A stretch of DNA of 8,041 bases from Gammaproteobacteria bacterium (lineage in GTDB: Bacteria; Pseudomonadota; Gammaproteobacteria; HK1), in NCBI GenBank assembly GCA_022822245.1, contig JAJECB010000336.1, forward strand, positions 1 to 8,041, read 5' to 3'. Below the pieces are notes generated by a model. That model made no database searches and had not been told where the DNA came from. It saw nothing but the letters and a program-made list of their open reading frames with translations. Made by a program: the position numbers and the translations under genes. This document shows, in pieces, positions 1 to 6,848 of this stretch (its first letter is position 1; each line of letters begins with the position of its first letter).

Positions 1-334
1 GCCGCGACCTCCGCGTGGGGCAGCGCCCGCATGTGCTGCTTGCGCACCGCGGCCTTGGGCAGTGCGGCGGAGATGGCGTCGCCCGCCGATCGGGGACCGA
101 CCTCCGGCCGAGGCCGAAGCGGCGTACTATCGACAAACCGAGCACACGGCGCTGGCCGCGTGACTCACACAAAACAGTCTCCGGAATTCCCGGCGCGGTT
201 CAGACGGCCTGCGCCCAGGTCTTCGAGAGGCCGCCGGACTTGCGGGGCGTGACCAGCAGGCTCAGTCCGAGGCCGCCGTGCCCGTCCCCGTACTGGCCGG
301 AGACGTTGACGGTCCTGACGAAGGTGGCGCAGAG
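1..334 (-). pseudogene. Degenerate tyrosine recombinase (integrase) remnant, running off the left edge
   Basis: This looks like a decayed integrase of the phage/genomic-island type with an N-terminal arm-binding domain. The N-terminal piece (334 down to 203) reads LCATFVRTV, then YGDGHGGLGLSLLV, then LSKTWAQ. This is the typical start of such integrases: a first helix, the YGDG(H/R)G turn, and the strand ending in KTW(A/S)QR. It is cut by TGA at 200-202 directly after WAQAV. A second piece (about 95 to 1) in another frame reads AGDAISAALPK and RALPHAEVA, the usual end of the core-binding domain before the catalytic domain. In intact relatives roughly 125 residues separate these blocks (from memory); here only about 105 nt do, so most of the core-binding domain is deleted and the frame has changed. 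No plausible start codon precedes the first block. The catalytic R-H-R-Y part would lie beyond position 1. Recognition rests on motif memory, without an alignment. Confidence 0.66.
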
Positions 335-361
335 TCGAACGGAGTGGTTTTTCCGGGAGGG

Positions 362-448
362 ATCATGTTTTCTCCTACTCTTCGATATACGGGATTTTGG
401 CTGCGATGCAGCGTATCGCCGCGGGACGAAGAGAGTCCAGAACATGAT
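362..448. repeat. 87-nt imperfect inverted repeat able to form a long hairpin
   Basis: Nested complementary arms can be paired by eye. ATCATGTT (362-369) pairs with AACATGAT (441-448) over 8 bp, extended by a T-G and a T-A pair. After a 3x3 internal loop, CT and CTCTTCG (375-376 and 378-384, with A377 bulged) pair with CGAAGAGAG (427-435). Inside, ATACG (387-391) can pair with CGTAT (412-416), and CTGC (401-404) with GCAG (408-411) around the loop GAT. About 28 base pairs form in one coherent fold. It lies in the AT-rich patch beside the integrase remnant. Its function is unknown: it could be a recombination or attachment remnant, a small mobile repeat, or a structured leader RNA. Confidence 0.55.
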
Positions 449-509
449 GTTTATCAGAATGTCAATAGAAACTTGCGGCGTCTCCCGACACCCCGAAAAG
501 CACCCGGTA

Positions 510-534
510 AGCAGGCATCCTGCTCGCGTCGAGC
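510..534. repeat. Two abutting short hairpins
   Basis: AGCAGG-CAT-CCTGCT (510-524) is a perfect 6-bp stem with a 3-nt loop. It overlaps by three bases the next hairpin, GCTCG-CGT-CGAGC (522-534), a 5-bp stem with a 3-nt loop. Because they share bases they are partly mutually exclusive. They lie 130 nt or more upstream of the dadA start. No U-tract follows, so they are not a standard terminator. Stems this short also arise by chance in GC-rich DNA. Confidence 0.35.
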
Positions 535-651
535 GTAGAGGGCCTTCGGTCTTCGCTGACGGGAAGTCCGCGCTCCCACGAGCCGCCCCGACCGGAGGAC
601 ATCGGCGGAAAGACGTAGGATAGGAACCCAGATGACAGGATCGGGGGCGAC

Positions 652-657
652 GGGAGG
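652..657 (+). promoter_or_regulatory. Ribosome-binding site of dadA (GGGAGG)
   Basis: GGGAGG is a strong Shine-Dalgarno match ending 7 nt before the ATG at 665. It decides the dadA start: a second in-frame ATG at 632 also has a weaker GGA six bases upstream, but it would only add the glycine-rich tail MTGSGATGGGG ahead of the conserved N-terminus. Confidence 0.75.
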
Positions 658-664
658 CGGCGGC

Positions 665-1915
665 ATGCGGGCAGTGGTACTCGGGAGCGGGGTCATCGGG
701 ACCGCCGCCGCCTACTACCTCGCGCGGGACGGCCACGAGGTCACCGTCCTCGAGCGGCACGAGGCGCCGGGGCTCGAGACGAGCTACGCCAACGCGGGGC
801 TCGTCGCGCCGGGGCACAGCTACGCCTGGGCCTCGCCCGCCGCTCCCCGCATCCTCGCGAAGTCGCTCATCGCCGCGGACCAGGCCCTGCGGCTCCGCCC
901 CCGGCTCGACCCGCGCATGTGGTCATGGCTGTGGCGGTTCCTCCTCCAGTGCACCGACGAACGGGCGCGGGCCAACACGACGAACAAGCTTCGCCTGTGC
1001 CGATACTCGACCGACCTCCTGAGCGAGCTCGCGCGCGACACCGGCGTCCCGTACGACGGACTCGCGCGCGGCAACCTCTACGTATACCGCTCCGAACGGA
1101 GCTTCGAAGCGGGGGTGCGCCGCACCCGGCTCCTCCGCGACCAGGGGCTCGAGCTCGAGGTGCTGGACCGCGACGGCCTCGCCGCCCGCGAGCCCGCCCT
1201 CGAGCCGGTCAAGGAGAAGCTCGCGGGGGGGCTCTACTCACCCACCGACCAGAGCGGCGACGCGCGCATGTTCAGCCGCAACCTCGCGGAGCATTGCTGC
1301 GAGGCGCTCAATGTGAATTTCCGGTTCGGGGTGACCGTGGAGGGGCTCGTGGCGGACGGGGGCCGGATCGTGGGGGTGCGGACGAGCGAGGGCGAGGTGC
1401 CCGGCGACGCGTTCGTGCTCGCGCTCGGGTTCATGAGCCCGTTCGTGTCGCGCACCGTGGGGCTCGACCTGCCCATCTACCCGGTCAAGGGGTACTCGGT
1501 GACCATCCCCCGCGGCGCGTCGAACCTCTCCCCGGGCATGGGGGTGTGCGACGAGGACCGCCTCGTGGTGACCTGCCCGATGGGCGACCGGGTCCGGGTC
1601 GCGGCCACCGCGGAGTTCAGCGGATACGACAAGGGCCACCGGCCGGAGGACTTCCGCGGGATGCTGCGGTCGGTCCGGGAGCTCTTCCCCGCCGCCGGCG
1701 ACTACGACCGCCCCGAATACTGGGCGGGGCTCCGGCCGATGACCCCTTCGAGCGTCCCGATCCTCGGCCGCGCGCGCTACGAGAACCTCTACCTCGACAC
1801 CGGCCACGGCCACATCGGATGGACGATGGCGTGCGGCTCGGGGAAGATCACCGCCGACCTCGTCGCCGGCCGCGAGCCCGAGATCGACCTCGAGGGCCTC
1901 GCCTGGGACGGCTGA
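665..1915 (+). CDS. dadA: D-amino acid dehydrogenase, FAD-dependent (DadA family)
   Basis: DadA oxidises D-alanine and other D-amino acids to 2-oxo acids and ammonia, passing electrons from FAD to the respiratory quinone pool at the inner face of the cytoplasmic membrane (family knowledge). The 416-residue protein starts MRAVVLGSGVIG, a Rossmann GxGxxG motif (residues 7-12) with E30 at the end of strand 2, where FAD ribose is bound. ETSYANAG (38-45) and IYPVKGYSVTIP (271-282) are family blocks. The C-terminal signature WAGLRPMTP (353-361) followed by LDTGHGHIGWTMACGSG (377-393) is diagnostic of DadA within the DAO superfamily. Length is close to the roughly 430 usual for the family. The start at 665 is chosen for its strong ribosome-binding site and family N-terminus. 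It stands alone on the plus strand; no alanine racemase or Lrp-type regulator is next to it. The exact substrate is uncertain. Confidence 0.9.
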   Translation: MRAVVLGSGVIGTAAAYYLARDGHEVTVLERHEAPGLETSYANAGLVAPGHSYAWASPAAPRILAKSLIAADQALRLRPRLDPRMWSWLWRFLLQCTDERARANTTNKLRLCRYSTDLLSELARDTGVPYDGLARGNLYVYRSERSFEAGVRRTRLLRDQGLELEVLDRDGLAAREPALEPVKEKLAGGLYSPTDQSGDARMFSRNLAEHCCEALNVNFRFGVTVEGLVADGGRIVGVRTSEGEVPGDAFVLALGFMSPFVSRTVGLDLPIYPVKGYSVTIPRGASNLSPGMGVCDEDRLVVTCPMGDRVRVAATAEFSGYDKGHRPEDFRGMLRSVRELFPAAGDYDRPEYWAGLRPMTPSSVPILGRARYENLYLDTGHGHIGWTMACGSGKITADLVAGREPEIDLEGLAWDG

Positions 1916-1916
1916 C

Positions 1917-1945
1917 CCCGGGCCGTGCCGCTCCCCGGCCTCGGG
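1917..1945 (+). terminator. Possible terminator hairpin after dadA (no U-tract)
   Basis: CCCGGGCCG (1917-1925) pairs with CGGCCTCGGG (1936-1945) as nine G-C pairs with T1941 bulged and a 10-nt loop. It starts one base after the dadA stop, in the 127-nt gap where dadA and meaB converge. No run of T follows on either strand, so it is not a classical intrinsic terminator. It could still halt transcription or protect the 3' end of the mRNA. The rest of the gap (1946-2042) shows nothing clear. Confidence 0.3.
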
Positions 1946-2042
1946 ACACCGCGTCGGACGCCGGCGGCCGATCACGTACCTTCCGGACGGCAGGTCGACC
2001 AGGTCGAGAGCGCGGCCCCGTGGGGAAGAACCCGACAGGCGG

Positions 2043-3095
2043 TCAGGGGTCCGAGGGGGGCCGGGTGAAGAAGACGTCGAGGAGGCGGCGGGCGGCCGCG
2101 GGCGGGGCGATGCGCCCGGCCCGCACGTCGTCCTCGAGGCGCGCGGCGAGCGGCTCGAGGCGCGGGTCCTCGCGCAGCCGTTCGTGCACCGCCGCCTCGA
2201 CCTCCTCGCGGAGCCACTCCTCGGCCTGGGCGGTGCGCCGGGCCGCGAAGTCGCCGGACGCCTCGAGGGCCGCGCGGCACTCGAGGGTGCGCTGCCACGC
2301 CTCCTCGACGCCGCTCCCGGTGAGGGCCGAGCACGCCTCCACGGTGGGGGTCCATGCCGGGGTGCGGGGGCGCATGAGGTGCAGGGCGTTCCGGTACTCG
2401 GCCACCGTGCGCCCCGCCGCGTCGGCCTGGGCTCCGTCCGCCTTGTTGACGAGCACGAGGTCCGCGAGCTCCATCACCCCCCGCTTGATGCCCTGAAGCT
2501 CGTCTCCCGCCAGCGGCGCGAGGAGGAGGAGGAAGAGGTCGGTCATCCCCGCCACCGCGGTCTCCGACTGACCCACCCCGACCGTCTCCACCACCACGAC
2601 GTCGAAGCCCGCCGCCTCGCAGAGCACGATCGCCTCGCGCGTCCGGCGCGCGACGCCGCCGAGGGTGCGGCCGGCGGGGGTCGGGCGGATGAATGCCTCG
2701 GGGCGCTGCGAGAGCTCGGCCATCCGGGTCTTGTCGCCGAGGATCGAGCCGCCCGCGAGCCGCGACGAGGGGTCGATGGTGAGCACCGCGATTCGATGCC
2801 GCGCCTCGACCGCGCGGAGGCCGAACGCCTCGATGAAGGTGGACTTCCCGACCCCGGGCGACCCCGATATCCCGATCCGGAGCGTGCCGCTCCCCGGCGC
2901 GGGGAGGGCTTCGAGGAGACCGATGGCGGTGCTCCGGTCGGCGGGACGGGTGGACTCGACCAGGGTGATCGCCTTGGCGAGGGCCCGGACCTCTCCCGCC
3001 CGCACCCGGACCGCGAGGGCCGCGTCGGGGAGCGGGGTCGGCGCGTCCCGGCCTTTCCGCTCGTCGGTCCTTCCGGCTCCCCCCGGGCCGGTCAC
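2043..3095 (-). CDS. meaB: Methylmalonyl-CoA mutase-associated GTPase MeaB (ArgK family)
   Basis: MeaB is a SIMIBI-class G protein chaperone of methylmalonyl-CoA mutase. It gates adenosylcobalamin loading and protects the enzyme from inactivation, using GTP hydrolysis. The 350-residue protein has the Walker A motif GSPGVGKST (78-86), DPSS (108-111), LGDKTRM (119-125), the switch/Walker B block ETVGVGQSE (170-178), GDELQGIKRG (197-206) in the switch III region, and the G4 base-specificity motif NKAD (217-220). The C-terminal helical part (from about 285) is the dimerisation arm. The first 20 or so residues are Gly/Pro-rich and not conserved. The start is a GTG that overlaps the pccA stop as GTGA, with GAGG four bases upstream; the overlap suggests translational coupling. 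It is the last gene of the operon. The name ArgK and a kinase role for this family are historical. Confidence 0.94.
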   Translation of the reverse strand: MTGPGGAGRTDERKGRDAPTPLPDAALAVRVRAGEVRALAKAITLVESTRPADRSTAIGLLEALPAPGSGTLRIGISGSPGVGKSTFIEAFGLRAVEARHRIAVLTIDPSSRLAGGSILGDKTRMAELSQRPEAFIRPTPAGRTLGGVARRTREAIVLCEAAGFDVVVVETVGVGQSETAVAGMTDLFLLLLAPLAGDELQGIKRGVMELADLVLVNKADGAQADAAGRTVAEYRNALHLMRPRTPAWTPTVEACSALTGSGVEEAWQRTLECRAALEASGDFAARRTAQAEEWLREEVEAAVHERLREDPRLEPLAARLEDDVRAGRIAPPAAARRLLDVFFTRPPSDP

Positions 3096-5197
3096 GGCGC
3101 CTCGAATTCCACGATGGGCTGGTCCACCGCGAGGCTCGCCCCCGGCTCCGCGAGCACCGCCGCGACCGTCCCGTCCTGCTCCGCGCGGAGCAGATTCTCC
3201 ATCTTCATCGCCTCGACGACCGCCACCTCCTGGCCCGCCGTGACCTCATCGCCCGGACCGACCGAGACCCGTACGAGGAGGCCCGGCATCGGCGAGAGGA
3301 GGAAGCGCGAGAGGTCGGGCGGGCGCTTGACCGGCATCACCGCCCGGAGGGCCGCGGCCCGGAGGCTCAGCACCTGGTACAGGTCCGCGTGGCCGGCGTG
3401 GGCGAGCCGGAACCCATGGCCGCGGCGCTCCACCTGCACCGCGATCGGCGTCCCGTTCAGCGTGCCCTCGAAGCAGTCGAGCCCGGGGCGCCAGTCGGTC
3501 TCGACCCGGTAGCGCACGGGCGCCGCCTCGATTTCCACATCGACTGCCCCGTTCGCATCCCGGGGGAACGAGACCGGATGGGCGCGCTCGCCCCGGTCGT
3601 CGCCGCCCGCCGGCCCGCCGCCGACCAGCACCACGTACTCGCGGTCGACCCCGTCGAAGGGATCGCCCGCCCCCGAGTCCGCCCCGACCGCCGCGTTCAG
3701 CCGGTCGATCTCCCGTCGCAACCACGCCGCCACCGCGACGAGGTGGGCCGGTTCGGGCGGGGCCACCCGGGCCGCCGCGAACCCGTCCGGAAAGTGCTCG
3801 TCGATGAAGGCGGTGGAGAGCTCGCCGGCCCGGAACCCCGGGTGGCGGGCGAGCGCGGCGAGGAACGGCAGGTTGGTGGTGACCCCGCGGACGGTGTAAC
3901 GGTCGAGGGCCATCTCGAGCCGGTCGAGGGCCTCGTCCCGGTCCCGGCCGGCGGTGACGAGCTTCGCGATCATGGGGTCGTACCACACCGCGACCTCGCC
4001 GCCCTCCTCCACCCCGTCGTCGACCCGGACGCCGCTCGCGCGCTCCGCCGGGCCGCCGGGCGCGGCCGCCCCCGCCGCCGCCTCCTCCGGGGCACCCGCC
4101 CGGGGTGCGCGGGGCGGACGGTACCGCAGGAGCCTTCCCGTCGCGGGCAGGAAGTCGCGCTCGGGGTCCTCCGCGTAGACCCGCGCCTCCATCGCCCAGC
4201 CGTCCATTCGCACATCGTCCTGGGTGAAGGGCAGCGCCTCGCCGGCCGCGATCCGGATCATCCACTCCACGAGGTCGAGCCCGGTCACCGCCTCCGTCAC
4301 GGGGTGCTCGACCTGGAGCCGGGTGTTCATCTCCAGGAAGTAGAACCGGCGCTCCGGGTCCACGATGAACTCGACGGTCCCCGCCGACACGTAGCCGGCG
4401 GCACGAGCGAGGGCCACCGCCTGCGCCCCCATCCGCGCCCGCAACCCTTCGTCGACGAAGGGGGACGGCGCCTCCTCGAGGACCTTCTGGTGCCGGCGCT
4501 GCACCGAGCACTCGCGCTCCCCGAGGTGGAGCACCGCGCCGTGCCGATCGCCAAGGACCTGGACCTCGATGTGCCGCGGGCGCTCCACGTAGCGCTCGAC
4601 GAAGATCCGCCCGTCGCCGAAGCTCGCGAGCGCCTCGTTCGTGGCCCCGCGGAACCCTTCGCGGACCTCGGCCTCCCCGGCCGCGACCCGCATCCCCTTG
4701 CCGCCGCCCCCCGCCGAGGCCTTGAGCATCACCGGGTAGCCGATCTGGCGGGCGACGGCCACCGCCTCGTCCGCGTCGGCGAGGGCCCGGTCCACCCCGG
4801 GGATCGTGTTGACCCCCGCGTCGAAGGCGAGGCGGCGGGACTCGATCTTGTCCCCCATCGCCCGGATCGCGGCCGGCGGCGGCCCGATGAAGGTGATCCC
4901 GGCGGCGGACAGGGCCTCGACGAACTCCGCGTTCTCGGAGAGGAACCCGAAGCCGGGGTGCACCGCGTCCGCCCCGGTCGTCCGCGCCGCCTCCAGCACC
5001 GCCTCGATGTCGAGATAGCTCTCGGCGGACGGGGGCGGACCCACGCACACCGCTCGGTCCGCCATGCGCACGTGCGGCGTCCCTTCGTCCGCCTCGGAGT
5101 AGATCGCGGCGGTCGAGATCCCCATCCGGCGCGCGGTCCGCGCAATGCGGCAGGCGATCTCGCCCCGGTTCGCGATGAGGATCCGCTCGAAGCTCAT
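3092..5197 (-). CDS. pccA: Propionyl-CoA carboxylase alpha subunit (biotin carboxylase + biotin carrier)
   Basis: This subunit carboxylates its own biotin with bicarbonate and ATP and delivers the CO2 to PccB, which makes methylmalonyl-CoA. Of its 701 residues, 1-110 form the biotin carboxylase N-domain (ILIANRGEIACRI, 6-18; HPGFGFLSEN, 80-89). The ATP-grasp domain has the glycine loop GGGGKGM (163-169) and the catalytic block EMNTRLQVEHPVTE (289-302). The biotin carboxylase C-domain extends to about 450. A BT linker domain unique to this class follows, then the biotinyl domain with EAMKM (662-666), in which K665 is the biotinylated lysine 36 residues from the C-terminus. An Ala/Gly/Pro-rich insertion (about 363-388) interrupts the C-domain, making the protein somewhat longer than the usual 660-680. 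The ATG lies 25 nt after the pccB stop with no good ribosome-binding site, so reinitiation after pccB is likely. Acetyl- or methylcrotonyl-CoA carboxylase is less likely given the mcm/meaB context. Confidence 0.95.
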   Translation of the reverse strand: MSFERILIANRGEIACRIARTARRMGISTAAIYSEADEGTPHVRMADRAVCVGPPPSAESYLDIEAVLEAARTTGADAVHPGFGFLSENAEFVEALSAAGITFIGPPPAAIRAMGDKIESRRLAFDAGVNTIPGVDRALADADEAVAVARQIGYPVMLKASAGGGGKGMRVAAGEAEVREGFRGATNEALASFGDGRIFVERYVERPRHIEVQVLGDRHGAVLHLGERECSVQRRHQKVLEEAPSPFVDEGLRARMGAQAVALARAAGYVSAGTVEFIVDPERRFYFLEMNTRLQVEHPVTEAVTGLDLVEWMIRIAAGEALPFTQDDVRMDGWAMEARVYAEDPERDFLPATGRLLRYRPPRAPRAGAPEEAAAGAAAPGGPAERASGVRVDDGVEEGGEVAVWYDPMIAKLVTAGRDRDEALDRLEMALDRYTVRGVTTNLPFLAALARHPGFRAGELSTAFIDEHFPDGFAAARVAPPEPAHLVAVAAWLRREIDRLNAAVGADSGAGDPFDGVDREYVVLVGGGPAGGDDRGERAHPVSFPRDANGAVDVEIEAAPVRYRVETDWRPGLDCFEGTLNGTPIAVQVERRGHGFRLAHAGHADLYQVLSLRAAALRAVMPVKRPPDLSRFLLSPMPGLLVRVSVGPGDEVTAGQEVAVVEAMKMENLLRAEQDGTVAAVLAEPGASLAVDQPIVEFEAP

Positions 5198-5222
5198 CCG
5201 TTCCGCCCGTCTGTCGCTCCGC

Positions 5223-6755
5223 CTAGAGCGGGATGTTGTCGTGCTTCTTCCACGGGTTCTCCAGCCGCTTCCCGCGCAGCATCGCGAGCGCCCCGCAGAG
5301 CCGGCGCCGGGTGTCGCGCGGCGCGACCACGTCGTCGATGAAGCCGAGCCGGCCGGCCACGAAGGGATTGGCGAACTTCGTCCGGTACTCGTCGGTGCGG
5401 GCGGCCATCTTCTCCGGGTCCTCCCGGTCCGCGCGGAAGATGATCTCGACCGCCCCTTCCGGCCCCATCACCGCGATCTCGGCCGACGGCCACGCGTAGT
5501 TGACGTCGCCCCGCAGGTGCTTCGAGGACATGACGTCGTAGGCCCCGCCGTACGCCTTGCGGGTGATGAGGGTCACCTTGGGAACCGTCGCCTCGGCGTA
5601 GGCGAAGAGGAGCTTCGCCCCGTGGCGGATGATCCCGCCGTACTCCTGGGCGGTGCCGGGGAGGAAGCCCGGCACGTCCACGAAGGTGACGATGGGCAAG
5701 TGGAAGCAGTCGCAGAAGCGAACGAACCGGGCCGCCTTGCGGCTCGAGTCGATGTCGAGGCAGCCCGCGAGCACCGCCGGCTGGTTCGCCACGATGCCGG
5801 CCGGCGCCCCGCCGAAGCGGGCGAACCCGGTCACGATGTTGCGGGCGAACTCGGGCTGGAGCTCGAAGAACTCCCCTTCGTCCACCACCCGCGAGATGAG
5901 CTCGTGGATGTCGTAGGGCCGGTTGGGATGCGCGGGAACGAGGCGGTCGAGGGCGGGCTCCGGCCGGTCGGCCGGGTCCCTTGTCGGGCGCATCGGGGGC
6001 GGCTCCCGGTTGCTCGCGGGAAGAAAGCCCAGGAATTCGCGCACTCGCAGGAGCGCGTCCACGTCGTCCTCGAACGCGAGGTCCGCGACCCCGGAACGGC
6101 CGGTATGGCTGACCGCGCCCCCGAGCTCCTCCTGGGTCACCTCCTCGTGGGTCACCGTCTTCACCACCTCCGGGCCGGTGACGAACATGTAGGACGAGTC
6201 CTTCACCATGAAGATGAAGTCGGTCATCGCGGGCGAGTACACCGCCCCCCCGGCGCACGGCCCCATGACGAGGGAGACCTGGGGGATCACCCCGGAGGCG
6301 AGCACGTTGCGCTGGAACACCTCGGCGTAGCCCGCGAGCGACGCCACCCCCTCCTGGATGCGCGCCCCGCCCGAGTCGTTGAGCCCCACGACCGGGGCGC
6401 CCACCTTCATCGCCTGGTCCATGACCTTGCAGATCTTGCGGGCGTGGGCGGCGGAGAGGGAGCCGCCGAAGACGGTGAAGTCCTGGCTGAACGCGAAGAC
6501 GCGGCGGCCGTTGACGAGGCCGTGGCCGATCACCACCCCGTCGCCGGGGATCCGCTGCCGGGCCATGCCGAAGTCGTGGGAGTCGTGCTCGACGAACATG
6601 TCCCACTCCTCGAAGGACCCTTCGTCGAAGAGGAGCTCGAGGCGCTCGCGCGCGGTGAGCTTGCCCTTCGCGTGCTGGGCCGCGATCCGCCTCTCGCCGC
6701 CTCCGAGGCGGGCGGCGGCGCGGCGGCGCTCGAGCTCCTGGATGATGTCCTGCAC
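5223..6755 (-). CDS. pccB: Propionyl-CoA carboxylase beta subunit (carboxyltransferase)
   Basis: PccB transfers carboxyl from biotin on PccA to propionyl-CoA. The 510-residue crotonase-fold protein has two carboxyltransferase halves. The N-half carries [16 protein letters not shown] (165-180), the first oxyanion hole and CoA pocket. The C-half carries [19 protein letters not shown] (359-377), the second oxyanion hole, and [10 protein letters not shown] (403-412). The Asp in AYDVM (D407) appears to match the residue that favours propionyl-CoA over acetyl-CoA in actinobacterial PccB (from memory). The C-terminus [10 protein letters not shown] is the family ending. The start is GTG; the following [12 protein letters not shown] matches the usual N-terminus, and GGAG lies 11 nt upstream. 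It follows mcm after a 93-nt gap and precedes pccA by 25 nt. Length is normal and all core motifs are intact. Confidence 0.96.
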   Translation of the reverse strand: MQDIIQELERRRAAARLGGGERRIAAQHAKGKLTARERLELLFDEGSFEEWDMFVEHDSHDFGMARQRIPGDGVVIGHGLVNGRRVFAFSQDFTVFGGSLSAAHARKICKVMDQAMKVGAPVVGLNDSGGARIQEGVASLAGYAEVFQRNVLASGVIPQVSLVMGPCAGGAVYSPAMTDFIFMVKDSSYMFVTGPEVVKTVTHEEVTQEELGGAVSHTGRSGVADLAFEDDVDALLRVREFLGFLPASNREPPPMRPTRDPADRPEPALDRLVPAHPNRPYDIHELISRVVDEGEFFELQPEFARNIVTGFARFGGAPAGIVANQPAVLAGCLDIDSSRKAARFVRFCDCFHLPIVTFVDVPGFLPGTAQEYGGIIRHGAKLLFAYAEATVPKVTLITRKAYGGAYDVMSSKHLRGDVNYAWPSAEIAVMGPEGAVEIIFRADREDPEKMAARTDEYRTKFANPFVAGRLGFIDDVVAPRDTRRRLCGALAMLRGKRLENPWKKHDNIPL

Positions 6756-6821
6756 GGTGTCGCGAGCTCCGTTGCGAGGGGGACTCGGGGCGCGGGGCGG
6801 CGTGGTGGCGGGGCGGCGCGA

Positions 6822-6843
6822 GGGCCGGGGCGCGGGCTCGGGG
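6822..6843 (+). other. Canonical G-quadruplex motif in the mcm-pccB gap
   Basis: Four G-tracts (6822-6824, 6827-6830, 6834-6836, 6840-6843) with loops of 2, 3 and 3 nt fit the G3+N1-7 quadruplex pattern. It lies on the plus strand, which is the template strand of the operon. Four more tracts (6778-6782, 6787-6790, 6794-6797, 6810-6813) continue the array to the left. GGGGCGCGGG occurs twice (6787-6796, 6827-6836) and GGGGCGGCG twice (6794-6802, 6810-6818). The messenger is correspondingly C-rich. A regulatory effect is only inferred. Confidence 0.5.
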
Positions 6844-6848
6844 CCGGC

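Larger units (their letters stand above)
335..664. other. Non-coding, AT-rich leader between the integrase remnant and dadA
   Basis: No protein-like reading frame is visible here. Base composition departs sharply from the rest: a hand count gives about 48% G+C over 361-480 and only about 27% over 441-470, against 70% or more in the genes. It holds the inverted repeat at 362-448, two small hairpins at 510-534, and the dadA ribosome-binding site at its right end. The dadA promoter should lie here, but I see no convincing -35/-10 pair with good spacing. It may combine old island-end DNA with the dadA regulatory region. I see no tRNA gene. Confidence 0.6.

Noticed and set aside
320..345. Minus-strand sequence GTTCGACTCTGCGCCACC resembles the 3' end of a tRNA (T-loop plus acceptor), a common integrase target
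   Set aside because: The implied T-stem does not pair (CTCCG against CTGCG), no anticodon or D arm lies upstream, and the same bases encode the conserved integrase start LCATFVRTV.
15..623. Possible plus-strand gene of about 200 codons upstream of dadA
   Set aside because: The protein shows no family pattern and the opposite strand carries integrase-like motifs over 1-334. The composition shift and hairpins also argue against coding.
919..2496. A 525-codon plus-strand frame spanning dadA, the gap and part of meaB
   Set aside because: It runs through two genes in the wrong frame or strand, and the product is an Arg/Pro-rich shadow with no recognisable domain.
3389..5341. A 650-codon open frame on the plus strand opposite pccA
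   Set aside because: It is an antisense shadow of pccA: stop codons are rare in GC-rich DNA, the product is low-complexity (rich in R, P, G, H), and it matches no family I know. pccA itself has every expected motif.
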